Below are positions 34,781-43,639 of a stretch of 64,000 nt of DNA, piece by piece (within the stretch, counting starts at the first letter, position 1; each line of letters opens with the position of its first letter). This DNA comes from JBGSOV01 sp041738935. Lineage in GTDB: Bacteria > Patescibacteriota > Gracilibacteria > CAIRYL01 > GCA-016699755. A program made the translations under genes and the position numbers. The stretch covers positions 1 to 64,000 of the forward strand of contig JBGSOV010000019.1 of assembly GCA_041738935.1 (NCBI GenBank). Direction: 5' to 3'. The notes below the pieces were generated by a model. It had not been told where the DNA came from, did no database searches, and saw only the letters and a program-made list of their open reading frames with translations.

Positions 34781-35578
34781 ATGCTCCATAAAGCGCTTCG
34801 CAACATCGGTCTCGGCAAAAAAGAAGCCGATTTATATTTGGAAATGCTCAATGTCGGTCCGCAACCAGCATCGATATTGGCACGAAAAATTGGTCTCCCG
34901 CGCAGCAGCGTGCAGTTTTTAGCAGAAACTTTGGTAAAAAAAGGCGTCGCCAGCAAGCACAAACATCGTAACATCACCACCTATCAACCGATGGATCCAG
35001 AGCACTTAATCCGCTTTTTGGAGGGAGAAAAATGGGAATTTATGCAAGAGTTTGAGAAAAAATCTGACCAAATTCAAAAAGCCATCCCCGAACTGAAAAA
35101 ACTGCAAGGACAAATAGTGGCGCGCCCGCAGGTCCGATTTTATGAAGGCAAAGAAGGACTCAAAATGGTGTACGAGGACAGTCTTTCTTCTACCGAAACC
35201 ATTCGTGCTTTTGCCAATTTTGAAGAGCGCAGTCGCTGTTTGCCAGAATATTTTCAAGACTATTACAAGCGCCGTGCAGAAAAAGGCATTCACCTGCGTG
35301 CCATTTATCCAGATAGCGATTTTGGTATTGAGCGCAAAAAAAAGGACAAAGAATCGAATCGCGAATCGCTCCTTGTGGATAAAGAAAAATACAAGTGGCT
35401 CCCCGAAATCCAGTTTTATGACGACAAGGTCACAATCGCTTCCGGTAACGAAATGGTCGGGGTGATTATTGAGGGCAAAGAAATTGCTGAAGCCATGAAG
35501 ACGCTTTATGATCTTGCCTGGAATGGGATTCTGCTCGAAAAAGAGCTCAAGAAAAAGGATAAAGAGCAGAAAAAGTAA
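34781..35578 (+). CDS. TrmB family transcriptional regulator
   Basis: 265 residues. An N-terminal winged helix (LRNIGLGKKEADLYLEML ... ARKIGLPRSSVQFLAETLVKKG, residues ~5-65) is followed by a coiled coil and a C-terminal ligand domain (RFYEGKEGLKMVYEDSL). TrmB proteins are commonest in archaea, where they control sugar uptake; CPR genomes also carry them. An alternative ATG at 34760 has AAGGAG upstream, but only three bases separate them; the start at 34781 begins at homology. A Lys-rich tail ends the protein. Target genes unknown. Confidence 0.85.
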   Translation: MLHKALRNIGLGKKEADLYLEMLNVGPQPASILARKIGLPRSSVQFLAETLVKKGVASKHKHRNITTYQPMDPEHLIRFLEGEKWEFMQEFEKKSDQIQKAIPELKKLQGQIVARPQVRFYEGKEGLKMVYEDSLSSTETIRAFANFEERSRCLPEYFQDYYKRRAEKGIHLRAIYPDSDFGIERKKKDKESNRESLLVDKEKYKWLPEIQFYDDKVTIASGNEMVGVIIEGKEIAEAMKTLYDLAWNGILLEKELKKKDKEQKK

Positions 35579-35612
35579 AACTTTACAATGTCTTAGCTTC
35601 TTACTAAACGAT

Positions 35613-36470
35613 ATGGTAGAAAACCGTAACAAAATAGTAAAAGAACCAGATAATACAGCTGTGAGAACAGCTTTGTGGAGAGCATTGCACGTTCAAATCG
35701 ATGATAAACCACACATTCTTAAAGATGAAATTGGCTTGAAATTGATAACTCCGCCTAATGATTGGCAAGAGCGTCCAGATATGAAGTTTACAAAGCGCCT
35801 TCGCGCTTCTATTGTCGCTCGCGCCCGCTTTATTGAAGATTTGATTATTGAACAAAGCAAACAGGGAATTACTCAATATGTCATCCTCGGTGCAGGGCTC
35901 GACACCTTTGCTGAGCGCAGACCAGATATTGCTTCCAAACTTCAAATCTTTGAAATTGATCAACCAGATACATTGTCTTGGAAACGACAACGATTAATTG
36001 AACTTGGTTTTGGCGTTCCAAAATATCTGCATTTCGTGCCTGTTAATTTTGAAACGTCTTCATGGTGGGAACTACTATTAAAATCGGGATTTGATCCGAA
36101 TAAACCCGCTGTTGTTGCCTGCACGGGCGTTAGTTTGTATTTAACGAAAGATGCAATTACTTCTACTCTAGATCAAATTGCTACGCTTGCGCAGAGCTCA
36201 AAACTCGCCATGACATTTTACCTACCAGTAGAGCTTGTAGATGAAGAAGATAAACCTATGCAAGAAATGTCAGAGAAAGGTGCTCGTGCAGCAGGAACAC
36301 CTTTTATAAGTTTTTTCACACCCAATGAGATATTGAGAATGGCTGATGATGCAGGTTTTAAAGATGCAAAAACAGTATCAGCAAAAGAAATGGAGCAACT
36401 TTATTTTATGAACAGGACAGACGAATTTGTACCTGCAAGTGGAGAAATATTCCTCTTGGCAACAACTTAG
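35613..36470 (+). CDS. Class I SAM-dependent methyltransferase (LCM/PPM1-like)
   Basis: 285 residues of the leucine-carboxyl-methyltransferase-like family. The SAM-binding motif I is YVILGAGLDTFAERRP, an acidic motif II is FEIDQPDTLSWK, and VVACTGVSLYLTKDAI follows. Members methylate diverse carboxyl or hydroxyl groups, often in secondary metabolism. The gene is richer in A and T at the third codon position than its neighbours and is flanked by ~210 bases of AT-rich non-coding DNA, which suggests acquisition by transfer. Substrate unknown. Confidence 0.85.
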   Translation: MVENRNKIVKEPDNTAVRTALWRALHVQIDDKPHILKDEIGLKLITPPNDWQERPDMKFTKRLRASIVARARFIEDLIIEQSKQGITQYVILGAGLDTFAERRPDIASKLQIFEIDQPDTLSWKRQRLIELGFGVPKYLHFVPVNFETSSWWELLLKSGFDPNKPAVVACTGVSLYLTKDAITSTLDQIATLAQSSKLAMTFYLPVELVDEEDKPMQEMSEKGARAAGTPFISFFTPNEILRMADDAGFKDAKTVSAKEMEQLYFMNRTDEFVPASGEIFLLATT

Positions 36471-36682
36471 GCTACTAAAACAGAATAATTACCCTAATGA
36501 AAAAAATCTCGTAACATTTCTTGTAGGAGCTGTCTTGCAGACGATTTGAAAGCATGAAACTCACTTTGTTCACATTCACGAAGAGCAAAAAAAAGGTTGG
36601 ATTTTTACAGAAAAGGGGTATTTTACACCTGCAAAGGGAATGATGATCTTAAAAAATAATCAATTTTCTTTATTTCCAACCC

Positions 36683-36853
36683 ATGCCTTGGACAAAAAAC
36701 GACTATCCGGCTTCGATGAAAAATCTTTCGCCAGAGGTGCGAGATCAAGCGATTCGCATTGCCAATGCCCTGCTCGAGAAAGAGAAAATGGACGAAGGGC
36801 GCGCAATCGCTATCGCGACTGCCCAGGCAGAAAAATCGCACGGACACAAATAA
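36683..36853 (+). CDS. Small conserved-looking protein, 56 aa
   Basis: 56 residues beginning MPWTKNDYPASMKNLSP and including AIRIANALLEKEKMDEGRAIAIATAQAE. Short proteins of this pattern (MPWTK-x-DYP-x-SMKNL ... EGRAI-x-IA-x-AQA) occur in Firmicutes and other bacteria with no known function. The ATG at 36683 and stop at 36851-36853 lie 14 bases before the next gene, so they are probably co-transcribed. Coding is supported by conservation of this pattern as I remember it, not by a search. Confidence 0.75.
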   Translation: MPWTKNDYPASMKNLSPEVRDQAIRIANALLEKEKMDEGRAIAIATAQAEKSHGHK

Positions 36854-36866
36854 TATTTTTTTTCCT

Positions 36867-37919
36867 ATGACTTCTTCTCCAAACGAGTTCGATCATTATC
36901 GGCAGAAGGCACTGTATGTGCTCAAAATCGTCATAGTCAGCAGCATCCTGATTGCGCTCACTATTATCGGCAAGAATGTTTTACTGCTCAGTTTTGCGGC
37001 GATTCTCCTCGCGATTTTTTTTCACGGACTGGGTGAATTGGTGTCGCATCTAACCGGTTGGCGTCAGAGTGTCTCGCTCATCGCCGGCATTGCGGGAATC
37101 TTGGTATTATTTACGTTACTCGGTATTTTTTCCGCTCCGGGCATCGAACGACAATTTGAAGATTTGTCGAAACAAATTCCCAATTCTTTGCAAAACGTCC
37201 GCGACAGTATTTCTGAATATCCGCTGGGAGAAAGAGCAATCAGTCGCGTGAGTGAAGGAATTTCGTGGCAAGACATCCCCATCGGAGGCAGCGGTATCGT
37301 GAGCAAGGCGACCGGCGCGGCGGCAAGTGCCGTCAATATAGTGATCAACTTTTTTGTCATCGTACTCGCTGGCGCGTATCTGACAATCGATCCGCAAGCA
37401 TATCAGAAAAACCTTGTGGCGCTCTTTCTGCCCAAAAAGCGAAACAAGGTGACAGAAACCATGCGTGCCGTCGGCAAGACGCTGCAGTGGTGGCTTGCCG
37501 GCAGATTGCTTTCGATGGCGGTGATCGGTGTGGCGACCACGATCGGATTGATGCTGATTGGTGTACCGCTGGCATTTGTACTCGGAGTCTTTGCCGCCAT
37601 TGTCTCGTTTATCCCAAACATCGGTCCGATTCTGTCTGCCATTCCCGCAGTCTTACTCGGGTTTTCGCAAAGCCCACAAATAGCACTGTATGTCGTTCTC
37701 TTGTATGTGGCGATCCAAATAGTCGAAAGCTATCTGCTGACACCGCTGATCGAGCGCAAAACCGTCTCGATCCGCCCGGCATTTTTGCTGATTGTGCAAT
37801 TGCTCTTTGGCATCTTCTTTGGAATCTTGGGACTCACCCTCGCTTCGCCGATTGTCGCCGCCGGCATCGTACTGACGCGCAAACTCTATATCGAACCGAT
37901 GGAGGAAAAATCCTCCTGA
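36867..37919 (+). CDS. AI-2E family transporter
   Basis: 350 residues with about seven or eight membrane helices and the AI-2E/PerM signature near the C-terminal half (VPLAFVLGVFAAIVSFIPNIGPILSAIPAVLLGF). Family members export autoinducer-2 or act in Na+/H+ and permease roles; the substrate here cannot be deduced. The ATG at 36867 follows the small gene by 13 bases. Confidence 0.92.
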   Translation: MTSSPNEFDHYRQKALYVLKIVIVSSILIALTIIGKNVLLLSFAAILLAIFFHGLGELVSHLTGWRQSVSLIAGIAGILVLFTLLGIFSAPGIERQFEDLSKQIPNSLQNVRDSISEYPLGERAISRVSEGISWQDIPIGGSGIVSKATGAAASAVNIVINFFVIVLAGAYLTIDPQAYQKNLVALFLPKKRNKVTETMRAVGKTLQWWLAGRLLSMAVIGVATTIGLMLIGVPLAFVLGVFAAIVSFIPNIGPILSAIPAVLLGFSQSPQIALYVVLLYVAIQIVESYLLTPLIERKTVSIRPAFLLIVQLLFGIFFGILGLTLASPIVAAGIVLTRKLYIEPMEEKSS

Positions 37920-37960
37920 TAAATATTGAGCAAATTTTTCTATACTTTTGAGTAAAAAAC

Positions 37961-37969
37961 TGTTATAAT
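37961..37969 (+). promoter_or_regulatory. Extended -10 promoter, TGT-TATAAT
   Basis: TGTTATAAT, 25 bases before the ATG at 37995. The -35 region is poor. Same form as the eno promoter. Confidence 0.65.
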
Positions 37970-37994
37970 AGTAATCAGTTTTTTAAACATAAAA

Positions 37995-39362
37995 ATGAAA
38001 AAAACTTCCATTCTCTTTGCTGTAGCACTTGTGTTGGCGAGCAGCGTTGGTTCGTTTTTTGCATATCAAGACGAACTTTTAGCACAACTGCCCGACATTG
38101 CGGCATATTCGATTCCCGGTCAAAGGAGTGATCGGGTTAATATCACCGCCAATCCGACTACCGTTGAAATGATGGGGAGTGTGACTCTCAGTTGGCAAAA
38201 CACGAATGTGGCGTCTTGTGGAATTTGGTCATCGATGAGCCATTGGATTACCACAAATGTTGCCAATCCTCAAAATGGCAGCATGAAACATGGTCCTATT
38301 ACCAACTGCGAACAGATTGTCATGTCGTGCACACCGACAGAAGGCGGCGGCGAACTCCTGAATCATGTGGATGTTGGTACGACAGATTCTGCTTGTATCG
38401 GTACAGGAAGCATGCCGGGTGGCATCGACCTTGGAGGTGCTCTTGGAGGAGGCACTCCGGAAATTCCTGCAGGAACAGGTGGTGGTAATCAAGATGGAGG
38501 AACAACAGGTGGTGGCAATCAGGATGGAGGTGTGGGACTACCGGATGTTGGTCAGCTTCCAACTCTTCCCGAAGATGACGGAGGCACTCCGGAAATTCCT
38601 GCAGGAACAGGTGGTGGCAATCAAGATGGAGGAACAACAGGTGGTGGCAATCAAGGCGGTGAAACCGATAACTCGGAATGTGGTTGCCGAACTGTGTGTG
38701 TCAACAATGAATGTACAGAAGAATGCGCCGGAGACTGTCAAAACGGTGGTGGTCAAACGGGTGGTGGCGTAGGTGGGCAAGTCGGTGGAGGACAGATGCC
38801 GGACTTGGGACAGCTTGGCGGTCAAGGTGCCGGACTTGGTGCAGGACTCGGTGCCGGCACAGGTGCACAGCTTGGAAATCTTGGTGGAGGACAAGGAGCT
38901 GGTCTCGGCGGACTTGCTGGCAACTTTTGTGGGATTATCAATCAACAACTCCAGCGAATTCAGGGAAACTTTTCTATTCCGGCAGATATCAATCAGCGCC
39001 TGCGTGCGGTTTGTGGCACACAAGATCAAGGAGACCAAAATGCACAAGCCTTCTCATTGGAAGCTGGCACCGGTCAATCGACTCATTTTATTTGGCATAC
39101 CGGCTTCTTTACACGCGATGGACAGACCTGGGAACCGGTAGAACTCGAAGGCGAAACGACCTCGGATGCTACTGCAAACTGGTTTGTCGGTGAAGCGAAT
39201 GCCGATGTACCGCTCTCTGACGCAGAGGCAGGGCGTCTTAATTTTTTGGCAGTCTATCAATGCGACCTGATCAACAACGAATGGAAGTGCGGTTGCACAG
39301 GAAGCATCAACACCTGCACAGATCATGGTGAGTATTCTATTCAGGCGTTTAGAGCTCCCTAA
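37995..39362 (+). CDS. Secreted Gly-rich protein
   Basis: 455 residues with a signal peptide (KKTSILFAVALVLASSVGSFFA). A ~100-residue Ig-like domain with paired cysteines follows (residues ~35-135), then a long Gly/Gln/Asn/Thr-rich low-complexity linker (residues ~140-310) with duplicated GGTPEIPAGTGGGNQDGG blocks and a Cys-rich insert (CGCRTVC). A C-terminal ~140-residue domain contains more cysteines. Its own promoter and signal peptide indicate an abundant or regulated extracellular or surface protein. Family not recognised. Confidence 0.8.
   Translation: MKKTSILFAVALVLASSVGSFFAYQDELLAQLPDIAAYSIPGQRSDRVNITANPTTVEMMGSVTLSWQNTNVASCGIWSSMSHWITTNVANPQNGSMKHGPITNCEQIVMSCTPTEGGGELLNHVDVGTTDSACIGTGSMPGGIDLGGALGGGTPEIPAGTGGGNQDGGTTGGGNQDGGVGLPDVGQLPTLPEDDGGTPEIPAGTGGGNQDGGTTGGGNQGGETDNSECGCRTVCVNNECTEECAGDCQNGGGQTGGGVGGQVGGGQMPDLGQLGGQGAGLGAGLGAGTGAQLGNLGGGQGAGLGGLAGNFCGIINQQLQRIQGNFSIPADINQRLRAVCGTQDQGDQNAQAFSLEAGTGQSTHFIWHTGFFTRDGQTWEPVELEGETTSDATANWFVGEANADVPLSDAEAGRLNFLAVYQCDLINNEWKCGCTGSINTCTDHGEYSIQAFRAP
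38449..38653 (+). repeat. 73-base direct repeat in Gly-rich gene
   Basis: 38449-38521 and 38581-38653 are identical except for one base (T or C in the GGTAAT/GGCAAT context). The offset is 132 bases, keeping frame. This is a recent in-frame duplication of the linker. Confidence 0.9.
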
Positions 39363-39414
39363 GCACTGGAATCCGTCATCTAGTGGAGAAACCCGAAGTG
39401 TGTACTTGAATCAA

Positions 39415-40047
39415 TCAGTTACCACGTAGGATATTAGCGGCATGCTGAAGGTCTTGTGCTTGCCAAAAGTACGAACCGGAGACAATCCAGTTAGCGCCTG
39501 CTGCAAGCGCTGCACCAATAGTTTTGTCGCTCATTCCACCATCAATTTGGATATCTAAATCAGGGAATTCGTCACGAATGCGGCGTACTTTTTGGAGCGT
39601 TTCGGGCAAAAATGATTGCCCAGAAAAACCCGGGTTAACACTCATAATCAGCACAAAATCAGCAAGTGCAATTGCCTCACGCGCAAATTCAAAACTCGTT
39701 CCCGGATTAAGCACAACGCCAGCTCGCATCTTCAGTAAGCGAATTGTCTGCAGCGTTTTGTGAATATGCGGGCAAACTTCGACATGTACCGACAAGGCGT
39801 CTGCGCCCGCTTTGGCAAAGTCTTCGAGCAACACATCGGGTTTTTCAACCATCAGATGCGCGTCAAATGGTTTGGTGGAAGTGAGGCATTTGAGCACTGG
39901 CGCGCCAAAAGTGAGATTGGGCACAAACTGTCCATCCATCACATCAAAATGAAAGCCATCAACGAATGGTTCGGCGCGAGCAATTTCTGCAGCAAACCGA
40001 GACATGTCGGCAGAAAGCAGTGAAGGGGCGATTTTGATTTGGCTCAT
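39415..40047 (-). CDS. rpe: Ribulose-phosphate 3-epimerase
   Basis: 210 residues, TIM barrel. Start IAPSLLSADMSRFAAE, metal-site motifs FHFDVMDGQFVPNLTFG and DAHLMVE, then VNPGFSGQSFLP and QIDGGMS near the end. It interconverts ribulose-5-phosphate and xylulose-5-phosphate. With rpiB (40.3 kb) and the split transketolase (20.7 kb), the window holds much of the non-oxidative pentose phosphate pathway; no transaldolase is visible. Confidence 0.97.
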   Translation of the reverse strand: MSQIKIAPSLLSADMSRFAAEIARAEPFVDGFHFDVMDGQFVPNLTFGAPVLKCLTSTKPFDAHLMVEKPDVLLEDFAKAGADALSVHVEVCPHIHKTLQTIRLLKMRAGVVLNPGTSFEFAREAIALADFVLIMSVNPGFSGQSFLPETLQKVRRIRDEFPDLDIQIDGGMSDKTIGAALAAGANWIVSGSYFWQAQDLQHAANILRGN

Positions 40048-40096
40048 AAAAAATAGCTATGCAATAAAAGTCTAGCAAAAAAACTGGTGTGCGTCA

Positions 40097-40333
40097 TCAA
40101 CGAAAGATGGTGACAAAATTGATGAGCGCGATGATGCCCCAAACAGCTTCGAGCGCGATGCCCGGATAAGCTTTTTTGCGAATATATTCGATAGCCAAAA
40201 AAACTGCGCCAATCAGGTTCATCATGGGAAATATTACGTCATCAGGAGAGATGATTTGTAAGACATTTAATAGGTACGCCACAATAATAATCGATGTTCC
40301 GCTCCAACCAATGAGAATCAGGAGTAATTTCAC
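40097..40333 (-). CDS. CBU_0592-like small membrane protein
   Basis: 78 residues with three membrane helices (LILIGWSGTSIIIVAYLL, FPMMNLIGAVFLAIEYI, IALEAVWGIIALINFVTI) and the CBU_0592 family look. It begins with GTG, overlapping the rpiB stop (GTGA), so it is translated in coupling with rpiB. Function unknown. Confidence 0.75.
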   Translation of the reverse strand: MKLLLILIGWSGTSIIIVAYLLNVLQIISPDDVIFPMMNLIGAVFLAIEYIRKKAYPGIALEAVWGIIALINFVTIFR

Positions 40334-40767
40334 GATTCAGAAGCAGAGAGCTGCTCAACACGCCGCTGATGGCGTCCGCCTTCAAAATCGGTTGCGAGAA
40401 AAGTGGTAACAATATCTTTTGCAATTTCGGCGCCAGTGGTGCGTGCGCCGAGTGCGAGAACATTAGCATTGTTGTGTTGCCGCGCCAAACGAGCATGTGT
40501 CGAAGTAAAGCAAAGCGCAGCCCGTGCGCCGTCGACTTTATTGGCGGCGATAGAAATACCGATGCCGGTTCCACAAATCACGATTCCGAATGCATCAGAA
40601 TCAGCAACGGTTTTTTGAGCGACTGCTTTACCGAAAGCAGGATAATCGACAGAATCGGCGGAATTCGTTCCGAGATCTTCAACTTGATAACCGCTTGAAA
40701 GAAGTATTGCTTTGAGCTCTTCTTTGAGAGAATAGCCGCCGTGATCGGCTCCGAGGTAGATTTTCAT
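40330..40767 (-). CDS. rpiB: Ribose-5-phosphate isomerase B
   Basis: 145 residues. GADHGGYSLKEEL at the start, the catalytic cysteine in VICGTGIGISIAANK, RAALCFTSTHARLARQHNNANVLALG. It interconverts ribose-5-phosphate and ribulose-5-phosphate. It begins 66 bases after grpE, where most bacteria carry dnaK, and is followed by a coupled membrane protein and rpe. Confidence 0.96.
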   Translation of the reverse strand: MKIYLGADHGGYSLKEELKAILLSSGYQVEDLGTNSADSVDYPAFGKAVAQKTVADSDAFGIVICGTGIGISIAANKVDGARAALCFTSTHARLARQHNNANVLALGARTTGAEIAKDIVTTFLATDFEGGRHQRRVEQLSASES

Positions 40768-40833
40768 AAGAAATAAAAAGAATTTTTTTAGAGCATCGTT
40801 TTATCGGTGACTTTTGTAACCGTTGTTGTTTTG

Positions 40834-41340
40834 CTACTCGGTGTATCCGCCACGAACGCGGGCGGCACGAAGTACTTTGTCATGCAAGCGGTAACCGGTT
40901 TGAAGAATTTCGACAACAGTTTCGGCGCCTTCGCTATCAATGGTAATCACTTCGTGGATTTCGGGGTCAATCGGCACGCCGATTTGATCAATGCGCTCAA
41001 CACCTTGCGCTTGCAAAGTTGTCAAAAGCGACGAAAGAATCGTTTCGATGCCACGCGTCCAATCGGTTACTTCGGTTGGCTTGTTTTTGAGCGCCAACTC
41101 GATAGTGTCGAGACATGGCAAGAGTGTTTGTAAAATATTTTCTGCTCCTAATTGTGGTAAACGGATGCGATCTTCGTTGGCGCGCCGACGAACATTTTGC
41201 AGGTCTGCAATCGAGCGCAGTAGTTGTTCTTCTTTGTCGGCAAGTTGAGTACGAAGCTCGTCGAGTTCGGTGGGAGATTGAGAAATTTTTGAAGAATTGT
41301 CCTCTTCAGGAGATTTATTGTGAGGGGTTTTGGGCGTCAT
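40834..41340 (-). CDS. grpE: GrpE nucleotide-exchange factor
   Basis: 168 residues with a long N-terminal coiled coil (ELRTQLADKEEQLLRSIADLQNVRRRANED) and the C-terminal beta domain ending EILQTGYRLHDKVLRAARVRGG. GrpE releases ADP from DnaK. The ATG at 41340 lies 26 bases inside the upstream solute-binding protein gene. No dnaK or dnaJ follows in this window. Confidence 0.95.
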   Translation of the reverse strand: MTPKTPHNKSPEEDNSSKISQSPTELDELRTQLADKEEQLLRSIADLQNVRRRANEDRIRLPQLGAENILQTLLPCLDTIELALKNKPTEVTDWTRGIETILSSLLTTLQAQGVERIDQIGVPIDPEIHEVITIDSEGAETVVEILQTGYRLHDKVLRAARVRGGYTE

Positions 41341-42742
41341 ATTGATTACGGAAAGAGATAATAGCGGCAGCCACATCAGCAATAGTCGTCGGAATAACAT
41401 CGCGTGGCGGTTTTTCTACGAGCAGATCGGCGATATTTTTGGCAAAAAGGTCATAAAAATCAAGGGCATCGAACGGCACGATTGGGTTTTTGGCAAGGAG
41501 CGCCGAGTCGCGAAAAATATTAAAATCCGCAATTGCTTTGCGGCTCGCGGTTTTTTTGGAGCGTTGTGCGTACGAAAGAAGGGATTGTTCTTCTGCCAGA
41601 TGTGTCAAAAATGCCCACGCTTGGTCAGGATGCGGCGCACTTTTGGGAACCGCCAGCCCCCACGTTTCGCCATACGTCACATCGCGACCAACAGCCACTT
41701 GCGGCATAGCATAGACGCCGACAGCAGAATCCTTGAGCTTGGTGTTGACTCCGGACAAAAACGAGCGGGTAATTGTCAAATATTCCTCTTCGGTGCCAAA
41801 GATTACCGCGGCGTTTCCTTCCAAAAAGAGGTCGACGGCAGATTTATCAAGCTGATCACGCTTGCGTCCTTCTGCTTGCGAAAAATCATACAAGCTTTTG
41901 ATCAGCCCGACACCATCGCCAATGACTTCTTCGCTCGGATTTTCTTCTCCAGACTGGAGCATGAGCAAGGTGAAAAGTCTGCCCACAGTATTGCTTTTGT
42001 CAGGCGCATCGAGGAGTAAAAAACTATTTTTTTTATTTTCATTAAACTTCGTAAAGTTTTTTTGGTCGGCGAAAAAATCTGACCACACCTTGCTGGGTCT
42101 GTCTCCCACGACAATGCGGTCGTCCCGCAACAAATCTTGATTCACGATCATCAGCAAAGTACGAACAAAGAGGGGGATTGCCAGAGTTTTGTCGCCATCA
42201 GAAAACGCATCACAGGTAAACGGGAAGAAAAAATTATAGCATTCTTCAGGAATATACAGCGCGGCAGGTGCGGGAGCAAGTTCGTTTTTGATCTCTTTGA
42301 TCCAACCATTCTTGACCATTACAATGTCTGGTGCTTCGCCAGTAGCAAGCGCGTGCTTGAGCGAATTGAGATATGCTCGCTCTTGCGAAAAAGTTTGCAG
42401 TGCGACTGTCACATTGGGGAATTGACGATTAAATTCTTGAATCGGCCAGCGCAAATTTTCGGTATTCTCTTGGTAGAGCCACGTATCGAGCACAATGGCT
42501 TGATCACTCAAAAATGGGGAGAGGTCTTTTTCACGTTTCTTTTTCCAATTTTTGGTGGCGGTAGCAAGACGCTTGGACGTTTCGGTTTGCGCTTCGTCAG
42601 TGTGGGCGACAAAATTGAGTACAATGGCAATCCGACTATCGGGCAACAGTTGCCGAGAAAAATCAGCAACAGGAGCAGGCAGCGCGTTTGGAAATGTCGC
42701 AGCAAGCAGGGCAATACCGATGCTAACAATAGTACTGCTCAT
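41315..42742 (-). CDS. Extracellular solute-binding protein inside hrcA-grpE operon
   Basis: 475 residues with an N-terminal signal-peptide-like hydrophobic segment (STIVSIGIALLAATFP), then the ABC-type sugar-binding protein (SBP_bac_1) pattern: DTWLYQEN, PDIVMVKNGWIKEI, IPLFVRTLLMIVNQDLL, LFLEGNAAVIFGT, YGETWGLAVPKSAPHPDQAWAFL. No permease or ATPase gene is nearby. Its ATG overlaps the hrcA stop (ATGA), and its end overlaps grpE by 26 bases, so it is locked into the heat-shock operon. The usual lipoprotein cysteine is not obvious. It may serve a distant ABC permease or have been repurposed. Confidence 0.88.
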   Translation of the reverse strand: MSSTIVSIGIALLAATFPNALPAPVADFSRQLLPDSRIAIVLNFVAHTDEAQTETSKRLATATKNWKKKREKDLSPFLSDQAIVLDTWLYQENTENLRWPIQEFNRQFPNVTVALQTFSQERAYLNSLKHALATGEAPDIVMVKNGWIKEIKNELAPAPAALYIPEECYNFFFPFTCDAFSDGDKTLAIPLFVRTLLMIVNQDLLRDDRIVVGDRPSKVWSDFFADQKNFTKFNENKKNSFLLLDAPDKSNTVGRLFTLLMLQSGEENPSEEVIGDGVGLIKSLYDFSQAEGRKRDQLDKSAVDLFLEGNAAVIFGTEEEYLTITRSFLSGVNTKLKDSAVGVYAMPQVAVGRDVTYGETWGLAVPKSAPHPDQAWAFLTHLAEEQSLLSYAQRSKKTASRKAIADFNIFRDSALLAKNPIVPFDALDFYDLFAKNIADLLVEKPPRDVIPTTIADVAAAIISFRNQYDAQNPSQ

Positions 42743-43461
42743 GGTGTGGTGAGAAAACGTGCGGCAGCTTCGATGGCAACGATGTTGTGTGCATAATCCA
42801 TGCGAATTGGCCCGAGCACTCCCAAAAAGCCCGGACGATCGGCTGCGCGAAATTTGGAAATAATGAGGCTGCACGACTGAATCTCGGGAATGACGTTTTC
42901 GCTGCCGATAAAAATGCGTGGTTCGCCGTTGTCTTCGATTTCGAGCGATTCGAGTACGGTTTGAAAATTATGCTCAAGTACACGAAAAACTCCACTCGCT
43001 ACATCGGGTTGATTAGAAAATTCTGGTTGGCGCAAAACATTAGAAAATCCCAAAAAAAACATCCGTTCAGTGCTCGGCACCGTGGCAAACGCAACATTTG
43101 GCGTCATCGCGGTTAATACCGAGACTGCGTCATAAACGCGCTCGTCATAGCGTTTTTGACGCAGATACGCTTCGACTTGCGTGGCAAATTGCTGTTCGAC
43201 CCGCGGACGAATGTGGGCAATATCATCATGGCAATGCGCCACAAAAAAACGAAACCCTTTTTCGGTCGGTACGCGTCCCGCGGATGTGTGTGGCGATGCG
43301 AGCATCCCTTCCTCTTCGAGCGATCCCATTTCGCTGCGGATAGTCGCTGGCGAAAAAGGAAAGTGAAAAACCTCTTGTAAAAAGCGCGAGCCGACTGGAT
43401 TAGCAGTCTCGATAAAGCTTTTAACAATGGCCTGCAAAATAATACTACGTCTTTCTTTCAT
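42739..43461 (-). CDS. hrcA: Heat-inducible transcription repressor HrcA, short form
   Basis: 240 residues, about 100 shorter than HrcA of model bacteria. The N-terminal winged helix is clear (PVGSRFLQEVFHFPFSPATIRSEMGSLEEEGMLASPHTSAGRVPTEKGFRFFV). The C-terminal core ends AHNIVAIEAAARFL. The middle insert domain appears reduced. HrcA represses chaperone operons through CIRCE operators. It heads an operon with the solute-binding protein and grpE, with an extended -10 promoter almost abutting the ATG. Confidence 0.94.
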   Translation of the reverse strand: MKERRSIILQAIVKSFIETANPVGSRFLQEVFHFPFSPATIRSEMGSLEEEGMLASPHTSAGRVPTEKGFRFFVAHCHDDIAHIRPRVEQQFATQVEAYLRQKRYDERVYDAVSVLTAMTPNVAFATVPSTERMFFLGFSNVLRQPEFSNQPDVASGVFRVLEHNFQTVLESLEIEDNGEPRIFIGSENVIPEIQSCSLIISKFRAADRPGFLGVLGPIRMDYAHNIVAIEAAARFLTTP

Positions 43462-43472
43462 GAGGTGTCATT

Positions 43473-43481
43473 ATTATAGCA
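43473..43481 (-). promoter_or_regulatory. Extended -10 promoter of hrcA operon, TGC-TATAAT
   Basis: On the minus strand TGCTATAAT ends 12 bases before the ATG at 43461, so the transcript would start only ~5 bases upstream and be nearly leaderless. TTAGCA lies just upstream and TGCTAT overlaps the -10, a degenerate CIRCE-like pair with 13-base spacing (CIRCE has 15), too weak to call an operator. Confidence 0.55.
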
Positions 43482-43639
43482 AATTCTGCCTTTCTGCTAA
43501 AGCATCTTGTAGGGCTGAAGATTATCTCTTGGCAGGTAGCATCGTCGGCAAATCCTGTTCACATGTGAGAAAGCAAGAAAAGTATCCAAAAGCCTAAATT
43601 TGCGGCACAATCGGTCTGATTTTTTGGATAAATTTTCGA

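Noticed and set aside
36471..36682. Remnant of a protein-coding gene after the methyltransferase
   Set aside because: One frame (36570-36650) reads like protein for ~25 residues, but has no start, stop context or recognisable family.
43462..43500. CIRCE operator before hrcA
   Set aside because: Only TTAGCA and TGCTAT are present and the spacing is 13 instead of 15 bases; the pair overlaps the -10 box and may be chance.
36510..43565. Similarity between CTTGTAGG-type segments near 36520 and 43505
   Set aside because: Shared words are short and interrupted; not convincing as copies of a repeat.
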